From Lucifuga dentata (Eukaryota; Chordata; Actinopteri; Ophidiiformes; Bythitidae), in NCBI GenBank assembly GCA_014773175.1, contig VXCM01000907.1, positions 244,697-308,696 on the forward strand: a DNA stretch of 64,000 nucleotides. The letters are read 5' to 3'. The notes under the pieces are model-generated. The model did no database searches. It was not told the origin of the DNA and saw nothing but the letters and a program-made list of their open reading frames with translations. The stretch's first letter is position 1. The number at the start of each line of letters is the position of its first letter. This document shows positions 36,601 through 49,631 of this stretch, piece after piece. Made by a program: the position numbers and the translations under genes.

Positions 36601-39046
36601 TTGACCTACTATTTGAACTAGAATCAGAGACAGCTATTTGCATTTTCCCTGTGAAGTGACTTAAGTTCTATGTGTTATAACCCTCACAAAATTTATTTCA
36701 ATCTTTTCTTACAACCACGTTTTCAAATAGGAATCTCAATTTCAAATGAAACTCTTATTGTGAACAATTCTACATCTCAAATCTTAATATTCTTTCTTCT
36801 TTTTTCCTTTTTAGCCTCTTGACAATTACAAAACAGGTGACAGAATGATCATATTTCTTAAATGTTAAAGGTGCCACGGGTTAGAAAAATGACGTTATCA
36901 CCATTCAGTACAATTCAAAACATATTCATCCTAACTGCACCTTCTTGCTCTCTCTGACCTTTTCTACATCACTCAAAATACGCTGACATGAAACAGCATG
37001 GCCTGATGAACGGGAGGAGGGGACATCTACTCCCCACGGCCTCTCCTGACTGATACAAACTATGAGCCAAGTCATTTTGGCCACTAAACACAGAGAAGAA
37101 CTACAGCAAATTAATGTCATTTGGAGAATTAAAACTCCTTCTGTGACAGTGGCAAATGAAATATTGTTTTTAATATTCACGCATGCAGACAAGTGAAATA
37201 ATGAGACTTTATTTGACTTAGAATATATGCAAAAATTAAATTATACTGAGCAGCAATTTAAAAAGGGACACTTTCACAGCATGCCCGCTGCACAGCAGAG
37301 CTATTTTGTGACTTGTGGAGCTAGTCTGACTGCCAGTCGGGTGCAACACAGAGGCATGATGCAGGGAAATGTTCACAATTCCAGAAAAATGAATGGAGGT
37401 GAAGAAGAGCCAGAAAAATTTCTAATTATCGTGTCCAACTTCAAAACAAAATGCATCATCCCTTCCCAGTTAAATTAAAATTGAGCCAACTTGTGTAGCA
37501 TGTATAGCCTCTGGAACTCTGAAACCCTCACCTTTAATTACTGTACCTCCATCACTGTAAACATTTAAACATCAGAGTTCAGGAATATGAAACTGAAGTG
37601 TCTAAAATATCAAGTTTGAGAAAAGGTTTTGACCACTAACATAGCATCAGATGGAACACAGACCAAAGATGCATCATTACTGCTAAAAGGCTATGGGAAA
37701 TTTTGCGAGTCCTTGCCAGAATCCAGTCGGCTTTACCACCATCTACAATACGTATCTAAATCAGAACCAAAGGATTTAAGGATTGTTCTTCATTATTAGA
37801 AGAGCCAGAGCCTAAATCTATGATGATTAAAACTGATGACATTCATGGCCTATTTTACAGTTTTGATTGCAACCAATAATATTTATCACAGGAAATTCCA
37901 TGAGATATGGTTCCATTTCTTTTTATATGAAAGACAGAAACAATGCAGTTAATATGAAAAATACCATTTCAGATATGAGACTGCTGCATTCTTATTGCTC
38001 AGATTAGTTCTGTTAGATGTTCTATAATAATGTCACTGCTGTCATTTTTGGTTGTGAATTATGTGAATTTTGTCGTAGTAAGATCAGTGATGATGTAATT
38101 ACACCAGATTTCATGGTTATAACCTTACAGTGTAAACACCAAGGAGAAAATACAAGTTGACATAGCTGCTTTTTTTTTCTTTCCATCTGTCCTTCATATC
38201 TGTCTGCATATATAGTCATGATATATGCCATGACTGGCAAAAACCTTTTTTGTATATATATTTATGTGTGCAATTTGATCTTGCTTCATCTGCTTTTACA
38301 TCTGTTTATTTAATTTTAAACTTCAATTCGTGAAAGAGGGAAATTGGCTTTGCTAACACGTCTTAATGTGCTAAGATGCATCAACACTGCAAACTGACAC
38401 ATCCTTCTGGCAACACTAAAAGAAATTATCACACCAATCACAGTGATTTCACAAATCTTTTTTTTTTTTTAATCAGAGTTTGGATTTTAAACTCTGTGCA
38501 TGCAGAATTCCCATCTGAAGTCTGCAGCAATTTGTCATGAAGCTTAAGGTATTTTTCAGTGTTAAAGAGGTTAATAGACAATTATAATGCCTGTATATTA
38601 TCGTAGAATGTTCCTGTCAAGACAGTATGAAGAGCTACATGGAGATGGCTATAATTATTAAACACTGGAGTTTGATCATCTATCAAACATAGAAATGCAT
38701 GTACAAAGACACACACACACACAAACACGCGCATACACACACACATACAGAGCCTCTGTAAGACATGACATTTGTCACTGCAGCTTTACCACTTTCCATG
38801 GTGTTAATTTTATTTGGACAGGCATACTGGCTACTGGCAGATTTACCAATTCAGCAGAGTCCAGAGCCATTTTTCAAAGACCAATTACCAGCCTGCGTCT
38901 CATCGATCAGAGGGCTCCTTGTTCACTTGGAGTGACATAAATTAACTCCTGTGTTCCTAAGCAAATCGGGGGAAACCAGCACTGTTGCACTTGTCATGGA
39001 GCTGCATTCGTTACTGTATACAGATTTTCATCTTCTCATCTGAGGC

Positions 39047-39067
39047 CTGTGAATGTGTATATTGCCA

Positions 39068-39104
<37 letters not shown>

Positions 39105-39128
39105 CNCTGTGAATGTGTATATTGCCAA

Positions 39129-39160
<32 letters not shown>

Positions 39161-39161
39161 C
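39047..39161. other. Single-N contig join with duplicated flank over a TG array
   Basis: CTGTGAATGTGTATATTGCC plus a TG array and GCGTGC occurs at 39047-39105 and again at 39107-39161, separated by one N at 39106. The second copy has about two fewer TG units, as expected from two readings of one locus. Confidence 0.88.
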
Positions 39162-39679
39162 GCACGTGCGTGTGTGTGTGCGCGTGTGTTTGCTGGAGGT
39201 TGTAAATGCCAACAGTAATTAAAGAGATTCAGAGCTGGTATAGGTGACACGGAGCGTTGTGTTCCATTTCTGTCACTGCTTTTGATGGGTGACGCTGTGT
39301 GCATGCGCCTGTGTTTTCCATCTGAATTTTACACCTCCTGCTCTATGTTCATCTCTAACAATGTGTGGAAGGAGTCAGAAAGTCATCCAAGAAATATTTC
39401 GTCTATTTATAGTCACATAAACATCATTACAATACGCGGCGGCTGTTTATGAGTGAAACTTGGAGAGCAAATATTGCTTAGATGAGCAGATTTCTGCGCT
39501 ACTATGTCATCAAACAAGCTCAATATGCTGTTAAGGATAAGCGGAATTAAAAGCAGAGGGCATTTATTTTAGAAATTGTTTATAGTGGCATACAATCTGT
39601 TTGAAGTGAAACGCTCAGGAGCACATGAAAAGAAACTGTGATAGTACTGAAACCGATGAAAAGGAGATGTGTGAAAAGC

Positions 39680-39682
<3 letters not shown>

Positions 39683-39718
<36 letters not shown>
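39683..39718. repeat. (TG)n microsatellite
   Basis: About 18 perfect TG units. Confidence 0.95.
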
Positions 39719-39719
<1 letters not shown>

Positions 39720-40489
39720 TAGTGTGGTAGCTAGTGGGGGAAAGGTTGTTGTGTGTGTATGGGGAAGGATGGGGTGGGGCACTTGGAATCAGTGAAGGGA
39801 GGGTGCGTGTTTGTGTTTACCTCAAGGGTTTTGATCTCTTTCCTCACTAAGCAGAGAGGAGTCCATCAGCAATAGATACTTCTTCAATTATTCAGGAGTT
39901 TGGCATGAAAAATAAATGGCTGCTTCCTGCACTGTGAGGCGTGGTGTTTTTCTCTGGCTCCGCTGAGTCTTTGGCCTACTGTAAGCTCATACACAGGTTA
40001 GGTTGTTTGAGTGAATTGTCTCACCAGAGAATAGATTACCACATTCGTCTTCATACTGGTCAAAACCACAACTACCACAACAGTGCAGTGCTCTGCAACT
40101 GTTTCAGCATGAAACTCCTGGCCGGTGTAATGTCCGGGTCAAATGAAATCAGAAGTATTGTTCAAGTTAAAAATAGGGTCTGGAAGTGAAAACAAGAAAA
40201 CAGGAGGAAAGCAGCTCAACAGAAACTCTCCTGCAATGTTAACTATTTTGATCCCACAAACTACAGTTAAAAATAAGGGGCTTGAATATGTTTCAAGACA
40301 GAAAAGTCTGGTTTTCAATGTCTGTTTTCAAAAATTGGTAACATTCTTCCATTTGCAAATTTTCATCAAGTCAAACCTGATGAAAGGTATGTTGCTTAGG
40401 TTATGCCACCCAAAATCTAACTTATGAGCATCAAATGCTCACTGACCCTAGTAACCCTAGAGTCAGTAGGTAGCTGTAAAAAGTGCATT

Positions 40490-40745
40490 CTTTACTGATG
40501 AAGAATGCTGGCTATAGTACTCTTGTTTTACAGTAAGAAGGTCCAGGGTTCAAAGTCCTGGTCCCTTCTGTTGATGGTTTGGTCTTCTTAGGGTCTTACC
40601 AGTCTGCTTTCCTTAACCATCAAAAATGTGTGCTAGAATAATGAATCCAAGTTGGCCGACTCCCACTGGACTTGGACCAGGAGCTACACTGTGGGTGCCC
40701 TTTCCTCCTAGTAGTTAGTAGTAGTTACCTCTTAGTAAAATCCAT
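40490..40745 (+). mobile_element. tRNA-derived SINE fragment
   Basis: TTTTACAGTAAGAAGGTCCA followed by a B-box-like GGGTTCAAAGTCC at 40546-40558 and then CCCTTCTGTTGATGG resembles the tRNA-related head of fish SINEs. Downstream CCTTTCCTCCTAGTAGTTAG also fits a SINE body I remember. The A box and ends are not clear. Confidence 0.5.
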
Positions 40746-41760
40746 AGCAATTTCTTAAACTATTGCTGCATCATAAGCTAGTCCAGCCATATACTTAGTA
40801 AGTATTTTTCCAAAATATGGCTTAAGACACTGGTTACATCTTAATATTCATGCATAGCTGTCAAACAAGCAGCCATGTGCTGGTTTGAGCATCCATCTCT
40901 TGTTCTTCCATGAGTCATGACCACCTTACAGCTCACTCCAAACCAATGGAAAAAGGGAAGGAGGGTGCCGGAAATTAATGCAAGCAACTGCTTGGAATGT
41001 CAAGATGCCGGCCTCTTGCTCATCCATGATCTGGAATTCATCAGACAGCCAACAAGTGAGCTAGGATAAGAAGGTCATTGGTCCTGATCAATGGAAGAAC
41101 ACAAGGCATATGTTGCTTGCAAGCTCTATTTGGTTTGTAGATGACTGAGAAGGATACAGTGTATTTACCCATATTTTGTTGAACGTTTCTAACATACTGA
41201 CCATATGATGGGGTAAAGGAGAAGGTATTTATGCTGCAGAAGTGATTAGAGAAAGTTTTATGCATGTTTATAATATCATGATTATTGACATCCTAGTAAT
41301 CAACATGAATCCAAGCTGATTCTCGCTAGCATTCTGCATCAGTGAGGAAACTTAACAGCTACCTTGCCAGTCAACAGGAGGTCAGTGATTGATATTGAAA
41401 AGAAGATTCTGGGCAGTGTATTGCTCTAAGTGTTTTTTTCAAAATACATTACAATATGTAAAGCCATACTCTCATTGCATGTTTTTACAAATCCTGTACC
41501 ACCGCTTTTAACTTGTCTAACATGTTATGTGAACTCACCGAGGAGACTGCACAGTGAGGTGTGGGTACATGAAGGTAGTTCTCTGAACAATACAGCCTGT
41601 CAGCCAGCTCACTACCATGATTAGACTGGACATGACCCAGTTTTCTCTGATGTAATGCCACTTTGTTCTAGTTGATAGCCATTTGGCATAAGCTGACTTT
41701 TCCTCTTTGTCTGCTTTTAATGGTTCTTACTTTTTCCTTCTTCTCCTGTCTGACTAATTC
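40746..41760. other. 3' part of the intron before the KCTD16-like exon
   Basis: Unique-looking sequence, no additional exon seen. Confidence 0.5.
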
Positions 41761-41881
41761 CTTCCTCTTTGTGTCATTGTTTATTTTTTTTTTTTTTAGA
41801 GAGCTTCCAGCTATAAAGCAAATGGTGTGGAGAAAAAATAGCTCTGATGTTAATTCTCTTTCTACTTCTCTCTCTGTCCAG
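41761..41881 (+). other. Splice acceptor region of the KCTD16-like terminal exon
   Basis: Two T/C-rich tracts end in AG. The first (AG at 41798-41799) would add sequence with an in-frame TAG in the frame used by the exon, so it is not the coding acceptor. The second (AG at 41880-41881, after TTCTCTTTCTACTTCTC) joins directly to the open frame and is the preferred site. Confidence 0.75.
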
Positions 41882-42345
41882 GTGGTCCATCACGTTGCTC
41901 GTCTCCTCCATGTGACTGCTGTTGCAAAAACCACAAAGGTGATGGAGAGGGTGAGAGCGGCACATCCTTCAATGAGCTCTCCACATCCAGCTCTGAGAGT
42001 CAATCAGAGGCCAGTTCTCCACAGGGAACAGTCATTTGTGGCCCAGTCAGCCGCCAACCACACCCCCACGCTAATGTCCAGACTCTGGATAGGCCACCGA
42101 AAAAGGGCCCTGTTGCAATGCTCCAACAGTCTGAACAGCGGCGGAAGAGTGACCTGCTGCGCACGTTGACGGCCAGCTCCCGCGACACCAGCACCTGCAA
42201 GAAGAGGCCGGCGAAAGAGAAGCTGACAGTGGAGGAGGAGCTGGAAAAGTGCATACAAGACTTCCGCAAGATCAAGATCCCCGAGAGGTTCCCTGAGAGG
42301 AAGTACATGTGGCAGGCCGACTTACTCAGAAAGTATCGCATGTAG
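41882..42345 (+). CDS. kctd16: Terminal coding exon of a KCTD16-like GABA-B receptor auxiliary subunit
   Basis: The exon follows a long polypyrimidine tract ending in TCTCTGTCCAG at 41871-41881. Its first two bases complete a split codon, then 153 codons run to TAG at 42343-42345. Visible in order: a Ser/Pro/Cys start (CSSPPCDCCC), an acidic Gly/Ser/Glu-rich linker, a basic stretch with RRKSDLLRTLTASSRD, a helix VEEELEKCIQDFRKIKIPE, and a final FPERKYMWQADLLRKYRM. I recognise this C-terminal region as that of the KCTD8/KCTD16 group. KCTD proteins of this group bind the GABA-B2 tail through a BTB/T1 domain and an H1 domain and shape G-protein signalling at neuronal membranes; KCTD8 and KCTD16 carry an extra C-terminal H2 region, which this exon would encode. 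BTB and H1 are not in the window and must lie in upstream exons. KCTD16 fits better than KCTD8 from memory of the tail, but no search was done. GC content is clearly higher than in the flanks. Confidence 0.82.
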
Positions 42346-43964
42346 GCCAGGAAACAGGACAGAGAGAGAGTCGTCAAGAGGCCAAGGATAAGTTTACATG
42401 CTTGTTGATCATGACTTTTGCGATAAAAGTGAGAAATACCAAACTCATTTGTTTCCTCCAGTTTATAAAGGAACCTTCACCTTGATGCCAGTAGGTTGAA
42501 AGTCTACACAGAAACAAGAAAGAACCATACAACAAGACTGTTCTCTTATTGATGTATGTACAGTACTGTATGTATGTGTGTATGTAGTTTAGGCCTGCTG
42601 TATGTAAGTATGTGTATGTGCTGTACCTTGGTGAATGCTTCACAGCTCTGAATAATTTATCCCCGAGGACCAATCAAAGTAGGTGAAAGACATCCTCTCT
42701 GAGCCAGCCAACCAGCTGAAGGTGTGCTAATGGCTATACTGGGGGTCACTGAGGGTTACTGGACTGCACAAGGCGTCATCTGTCATTTCACTAAAAAAAA
42801 GCCCCAGTTTTAATCTACAAAGAAAACACTAATTTAGTATGTGAATGTGTGTGTGAGAGTGCGTGCGTTCACACCCAGGTGGCCTAGAGGTCACAGATGA
42901 ATCTGCATCAGAACCTATTAATAATTCATGCTGTCCCGACAGCGCTCTCACTATAAATACACCCAGAGCGTTCTGCTGCCTGGGTGGCATAAACACAACT
43001 GGGTCGATTCCAACACTTTTGGCAATACCGGGGGACTTCTGAGGTAAAAGGAGCTACAATTTCATCACCACCACCATTAATTCACTCCATCTAATCCATC
43101 ACTAGTATTGCAAACTTTCCAAGTGAATCAAAGTGTAGTGCATTACATTGATTTTTGTGTTGTCCAGATGCCGAGCGATGCCCAAGTGACTGAATAAGGA
43201 ATAAGTTAAGGAGTGAAAGATTGGATAGTGCAAAAAAACAGGAAAATGGAGGTTCATTAAATAGAAATAACACACATTTACAATCATACCCTTGACATCC
43301 AGCAATAAGCGCATCAACAGATTAAGTTTACGTATCAGCACTGCAAGCAGTCATGCTGTCACACAAACAATGATCATTCATGAGGTCATTTTACCATGCT
43401 TGGTATGATAATGAGGGACATTAAATATAGATGGAATGAGACAGGATTGCTCCATTCTCAGCCTCTCAACAGACTGATGCTCTCTGCCCTCCCTGTTGAC
43501 ACACTAATCAATAGTTATTGATGATCGGGTCCGGTGATTGAGCTGATAGATGTGATTCTTGTTTACAGATATTAATGAAGCACCAGGGTTACTGAAAAAG
43601 TCATGCTTTTCATGGATTCAGTGACTATTGGTGATTATTCATGTACTCATCTGTGTTCTCTGGCTCTGTCAGAGTCATTGTTTTGTACTGCAACATGGTT
43701 AACAAGGCAGGCAGCTTCTTTCATGCATGTTAAACTTAAAAACAGATTATCTTGGATTGTTTGACTGAAATGTCATGTGTCACATCCAAGCCTGAATGTC
43801 TTATAAGTTATTTTGGAAGTTAAAACATACATTTTACGTGCAAATAAAATGATTACATGATGATTGGTGATGATCACACTGATCATGATCATGTAAATTT
43901 CATTTATGCTAACCATTTACAATTTGTCAATCTAACTGAAAACGCATTTTTACATATATATACA

Positions 43965-44008
<44 letters not shown>

Positions 44009-47000
44009 GATCAGATAGACAAGCACACTTAGGAAAAATAGTAAAGCTGATGATCAAAACAACTAAGATAAAAGCTTGCTGAAATATTAAGAAATCAAAG
44101 TTTATGATGATAAAGTCTACATTAAAATCAAATTTAGGTGGATTTTGATTCCTGATTGCACAGCCAATGTACATATGAGACAAATTTGATCAATTATTTA
44201 GATTTCTAAAGAAGCAGTTGATGATTTCATTTAGAAGGCAAGAAATGTGTTAGAAAGGCAAACAGTGGGCTGTGACATAGATGGAAGTTCTAGTTTGAGT
44301 GAATGAAGTTATAAATGTTGATAAATTAATTGGTAGAAATGAACTTTCAGAGCGATCTCCTGGAGAGTAGAAAAGCGTTATGGTTGGAAATAGAAATAAA
44401 TCACATTTTATGACTGAGCTGCTTACAGATTTGTCAGTTTATGGATGTGCAGAGGAGTGGGCTTTATAAGTAATCACAGATTTTAGCAAAGAGTAAATTT
44501 TACAGTTTAATCAAAAGCACACATTTATGTATAAAATATGCAAAATGTATAAGTTTTACTTTACCAAAAGATCAGTTTATTAAAAAAAAAAAAACATCCA
44601 TTATGTTAATACAAATGGAAAATTAAAATGTTTTATTATACTTATTTTTCTACATAAATGCTTTTAAATTAATATATTATCTAATACCCTTATGTTCCCC
44701 ACTCATGAAAATGTCATGGATAGTAAAGAAAACTTCCAGTTATACTCAATGGTGCCCACACATCTGACATGATTACAGCACACAGTACAGTACAATAAAG
44801 GTGCAATAGGTGCTAGATATAAACAAGTTTCCACTTGTCATTATAGTGAATACAACTTATTTTTCTACATAGCTGGAATATTACATTTTCATTTTAAAGT
44901 CATTTATCTTATCAGTTGAAGTTAAAATATCTCAAGCCAGACTACATATCATATGTAAATAAACACCATAAATCATTCCTAACCTGAATAATGTATTATA
45001 CTCTATGTTATGTATATAGCAAAACATGGAAATCATGAGGCGTGGCTGCTACGCTGTTCTAAATGATGCGGTAGATTGATGCTCATGTAATACACTTTTG
45101 TTTTTCATCATAAAAAAGTAATACACAACTATAAATATACATATCTAATTCGAATGTAACAATTGATCAATCAATTCTACAAAACAACAGGGTCACAAAC
45201 AGAGAGTCAGCACATCGACCTGACAGTCACATAGGAAGCTGTTGGTGATTAAAACATTTAATTTTCTCAACTGTGTAACAGATATTAAAATGGTTTCCAT
45301 CTAGAGTTTGATTGCTTGGTTTGAGCGACAGGTTTTGGGATTATGTAGAATAGACTGATCACTCACAAAGAAGCTACAAAGAAGCATATAATTTACTTCT
45401 TCCGGTTTCTTTACTACATAAAAAGAGACAAGAAACAGCTGAATATGAGCTTTACTCCACATGATAGTTTGGCCTCATTTTATTTTGCTTTGCTAGGTTT
45501 TCCAAGAAAGAGCAAGGTGGTGATCTGACCCGAAACACATTCAGGTTCATATGCATGAATCTGCGCTTGTGTGCTTTGGACAGCTACTTTCTGGCCAAAT
45601 GAGCTAAACTGAAATCATGTTTGATGTGAATGCAACCCGAAGCACAACTCTGACTGTCAGGACCAAATCGTTGCACAGCCTTCATATATTTTTGACATCT
45701 ACAGTACTTCCATTCTATTCATATTCAGCTCACAAGCTCAAAACAGCATCTGAGCGAGAAACATACTTTACCAAAATCATACTAGGGACCCTCTCATACT
45801 CTTTCAGTGTTTGCTTTTACCATTTGAAAAGCAGGGTGGGTTTGCTTACTTTGAGATGAATCTAATGTCCCTATGGTATAAAACACAGAAGTAAATCTGT
45901 CACAGAAAACTATGTGGGAGCATTTCCAAACACAAATCTATGTCAAAATGTGGTTTGAAACACTGCAACAGACCAATACACCCAGTGGCTTTCAAGAGTA
46001 GATCACAGCTGTTTTGCACAATATGCTGTATAAAGTTAGCAAAGAAACACAAAGTATTTGAACAAAAAGGTTAATAATAATCATCTCACATGCACAACAC
46101 AGAGACAAATAAGCCACCTGTCATGAGAGAAAAAAAATATTATTTATTGTATTATAGATATTTATGCTGATCTGTTTTTGTCCTCAGAGCAAATGAGACA
46201 TGATGATATTCAGTTTTTGGGCATGACATGAATCAAAGACAATGGAAATCATGAATGAACTAAACAATACAGAATGAATGCAAATGTGTTTACAAGAGCT
46301 GTATGAAAAGAAAGACAGACATGCATTTGTCAGTTTATGTCACTTTGAGTGCACAACTAAGCCTGTGATTTTCTTTGCTGATGTACACGACATCCTTGTA
46401 CATGGCTGCAGGCTCAGTTATGTTTTCTTCTTGCTTTGATGAGCCTGCGAACCACAAAGAAAACCACGACAGACTGATAACATGTGCCGTCTCTAATTAA
46501 AGGGTGTGTGTTTTGGTGTGTTGTTCTGAAAAAAAGGTTCAGAAACATTGTGAGCATGTTGGTATAAAAACATTATAACAGATTTAACCTAGTCTGTTCT
46601 TGTGAAAAAGAAAAAAAAAGTTATGTCAAAAACATATTTACCAAAAAAGAAAACTTGCAAAAAAAAAAAAAAAAAAAAGAGAATAAAAGCACAAATGTGT
46701 TGATAGTGTCTGCTGTTCCACAGGTGTATAGAATTATCTATTAAAATTCAACTCGACAAAGTGACTGAGCTCCTGCAAAACAGAGCGATACTCACAGTTT
46801 AGGAGAAAAATAATCATGGTAATACTGTATTATCTGAAACTACTCAAAGATGTTTATATGCTCTATGTTCTTTCAGTAACAATTGTTTGCAAAATCCTAT
46901 ACTGTAAAATATAATATAATGAGAAAACCTGTCTATCAAAGTTAGTGTGATCTTAATTATCAACAGCCAAACCTCCATGGTGAGAGTCGCCCTGTATTCC

Positions 47001-47180
47001 AGGTCTGACGTCCTGAGTCTGCCTTTAGCAACCGTGCAATTCATTGGAGAGTCTTTAGATACTGAGCATATAGTCATTTTGAAAATGTATGAGTACAACC
47101 AATAAACAGACGTGCTGTACAGCGACCTGTGAGGTGTGTCTATTCTCATGTTATTATTATTATAAAAAAGGTGACACCGT
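42346..47180 (+). other. 3' UTR of the KCTD16-like gene grading into downstream non-coding DNA
   Basis: No ORF of coding character follows the stop at 42345. Candidate polyadenylation signals are ATTAAA at 43256-43261 and 43420-43425 and AATAAA at 43843-43848, 44395-44400 and 44794-44799; none can be preferred from sequence alone, so the transcript end is unresolved. The block contains an (AT)n array near 43967-44005 and A-rich runs near 44581 and 46659-46678, and is otherwise AT-rich without recognised genes. Confidence 0.45.
43967..44005. repeat. (AT)n microsatellite
   Basis: About 19 AT units, preceded by TATATATACAGT. Self-complementary. Confidence 0.95.
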
Positions 47181-47184
47181 TTAA

Positions 47185-47350
47185 AGACCATACTGGTGAT
47201 TTTGCACATTTAAGCCCAATAAATACAACCTGCATACATGTTACATTACTGTCAACTATTTTCCAGAACTGTACTGTATTTTTCTTGCCAAACTGTGGCA
47301 TTAGTAATGGAGGTATGCCTACAAAACACAAGATATATGTGGCAGCCTTC
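47185..47350 (-). mobile_element. TTAA-ended inverted-repeat element, partial copy D
   Basis: TTAA at 47181-47184 is followed by AGACCATACTGGTGATTTTG and then AGCCCAATAAATACAACCTG, the terminal repeat of the copy A family in reverse orientation. Similarity weakens after the CTGTGGCATTAGTAATGGA block at about 47290-47310, and the far end is not found. Confidence 0.6.
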
Positions 47351-47697
47351 ATATGCCTAGTTCATGTCAAGTACTGTATACTGCTGGCAGCTCAGGCTGT
47401 ATCTTCTGCAAATTTAAAATGAAGTAAGTTGTGGAAAAAGGTCTCATAATTTGATGATGCATCTATCAATGCAGAGAACTGTAAAGCCCAGTATAATAAC
47501 TAATTCAACAAGCAAGAATGTATAGTATTTGTGAATATGTTTTGTCGCAGTTTGTGACTGAAATTTTACCAAACAGCAGAGTCTTTAGATGTAGCAGGTA
47601 TTGCCAAAAGAGACCATATTCAAAGTTCCAGTAGCCTTAGAGTTTCATAGAGGTCAAGCACTTGTACATGAAACATTGCAGACAGAAGGCAAGTCAA
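47351..47697. other. Short non-coding spacer
   Basis: Nothing recognised. Confidence 0.4.
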
Positions 47698-47705
47698 GAA
47701 CAGGT

Positions 47706-48605
47706 TAGGGCTGGATGATATGAATTTTTTTTTAATCACAATATATCTTTTTATACTGATTAATATTGATATGTATCATGATATAAATCATGGTAAAGAT
47801 TCTGCTGCATATCAAGTCACTTGAACTTAAGATTTATTTTAACATTTTCTTTATGCATGTTCTGAACGTAAAAAAAATAGCCAACAGTTTATGAACTGAA
47901 AAACTGCAAATTGTTGTCAACATAAAAATAATTTTAACAAAAACTTCAAGCAGTGAAGGAGAACAAAAAACTTGCACAAACATATTGAACACTTAGCTCT
48001 GAATGGTAATAAAGTGCAAACAACTGTGCCAGTTACAAAACAAACTAAAATTTCAAAGTAGCGTGTCTTAAGAAACACAGCTTAAGCATTTTAGTGTGAA
48101 ACATAAAAAATTAAATATCAAGTCTTTACACATTGGCACACACTGGCAAATTTTACAGTGAACATCACCACTGTTTTGTGTCAGATTTTAACCAAAATGA
48201 CACCACACTGCTGACATTTTTTTTTAAGCTTGCTTATCCACAACATCCACTTTCTTTGGGACAGTAATGGCTGTTGAGCTGTTACTTTCTTTATCATTTG
48301 ATTTTTTTTCCTCTGGAGTTTCATCGCTTTCTGACGTTTGCTCACATATCACCACACAGTCTACAACGTGTTCACCATTCAACTAAATGCTGCTTTGAGG
48401 AAGTGGGCAGGCTGTTATTATGACACCGCCACCAGATTGGCTAGTTTGTTCCAGTTCTGGCACGCTATTGACTGTTTGAGCCGTCATTAACTTACTGTAT
48501 TCAAGCACCGTTTTCCATCGATTTTACATTGACGTCCTCATTTTTACATCAAAGATTTTTTTACATCGTGATACAATTATATATCATTTATATCGTCCAG
48601 CCCTA
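47706..48605. mobile_element. hAT-type non-autonomous DNA transposon
   Basis: A 900-bp element with inverted ends TAGGGCTGGATGATAT (left) and, on the other strand, TAGGGCTGGACGATAT (right). Both sides are flanked by the identical 8-mer GAACAGGT (47698-47705 and 48606-48613). An 8-bp target duplication and TAGGG-type ends are diagnostic of the hAT superfamily. The interior is AT-rich without a transposase frame, so mobilisation would need a transposase from elsewhere. The unmutated duplication argues for a relatively recent insertion. Confidence 0.9.
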
Positions 48606-48613
48606 GAACAGGT

Positions 48614-49589
48614 ACAGTTATTCAAGTAGGATATAATGGCTAAAAAAAGTCAAGGAAAGTTAGACAATCTGACAAATAACAGAAGTAAACTACCCTCCAT
48701 ACAGTAAACACTGAGAGGCTAATGAGACAGGAAGCAGCTGTCCAGGCAGGTGTGAAGCAAGTGATTTACTGAAACAGGAAAGCTGAAAATCAGCTGAGAC
48801 AACAGGAGAGGTGAGTACTTAAAAAACACAGACACTAATCAACTAAGGAGCCGGAGAATGAAGAGGGGAGAGGAAGGGATGAAGCAGGAGAGCCGACGAC
48901 ATTCTTTTTCTTTGCAAATGACACAGACACATGTAAGTAAATCCATACAAACTATGAAACCATGTCTACCACCTCCTCCAACTGTTCTAACAAAACGTCA
49001 AGGCAATTAATGCATCTATTTAACAATGGCATATGGAGAGAAATCTGCTATTCCTGTCAGACTGGTTCGTCCCCTGACAACACACTTAATTATACGGATT
49101 TCAAAGTAGAAATCAGGAGGAGAGAGTCTGGTTTTGAGAGAAGAATGTGTGTTCCATGTCCCTCTTTGTGGCTGCCAGCTCTCCGTGGAAGGGGAGAGGA
49201 GGGGGAGTATGCATGAAAGGCTTAAAATAGCATCAGTGGGATCAGCTATCTTCTCAAGATCAGGCGGCTGGTGCTGAATGTGGCTCTGAGAGCTGGACCA
49301 AGCCTGTGATGAAGAGGCTGATAAAAGAAATGGGTAGAGGGGAGGATGAGGAGGGCGTGCACACAAATTGTAATGAATGTGATGAAGAGTGTAGAAGGAA
49401 GAAAGATGGAAAAAGGAGGGAGATGAGAGGTCAGAGGATGGAAAAGACAAAAAGGAGGTTAGATGATGGAAAGAGGGGGGAAGGTGAGAGGTAGTAGTGG
49501 CTATGTTTTATGGAAACAGGGGAACATATGGGACCAGTGAGAAGAAGTACAATAATATGAAAAGAAGCAGGTAGAAAGCAAGGTGTACA

Positions 49590-49631
<42 letters not shown>

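Larger units (their letters stand above)
36601..40489. other. Non-coding DNA, probable intron
   Basis: No coding exon recognised. TG arrays at 39071-39100 and 39131-39156 flank an N-join, and another TG array is at 39683-39718. The stretch 39395-39600 is repeat-free, with TAATTAAA-like and ATTTGC-like words, and could be a conserved non-coding element, but this cannot be tested here. Confidence 0.45.

Noticed and set aside
41672..42169. 165-codon ORF overlapping the KCTD16-like exon
   Set aside because: It reads a different frame from the recognised C-terminus and runs through the polypyrimidine tract and splice acceptor.
42000..42377. 125-codon antisense ORF over the same exon
   Set aside because: It is the antisense shadow of the GC-rich coding exon with no family features.
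42878..42910. AGGTGGCCTAGAGGTCACAG as a SINE head
   Set aside because: It resembles a pol III A box, but no B box or SINE body follows at the expected distance.
49306..49494. Lys/Arg/Glu-rich ORF
   Set aside because: Low-complexity purine tract without a recognisable domain or codon structure.
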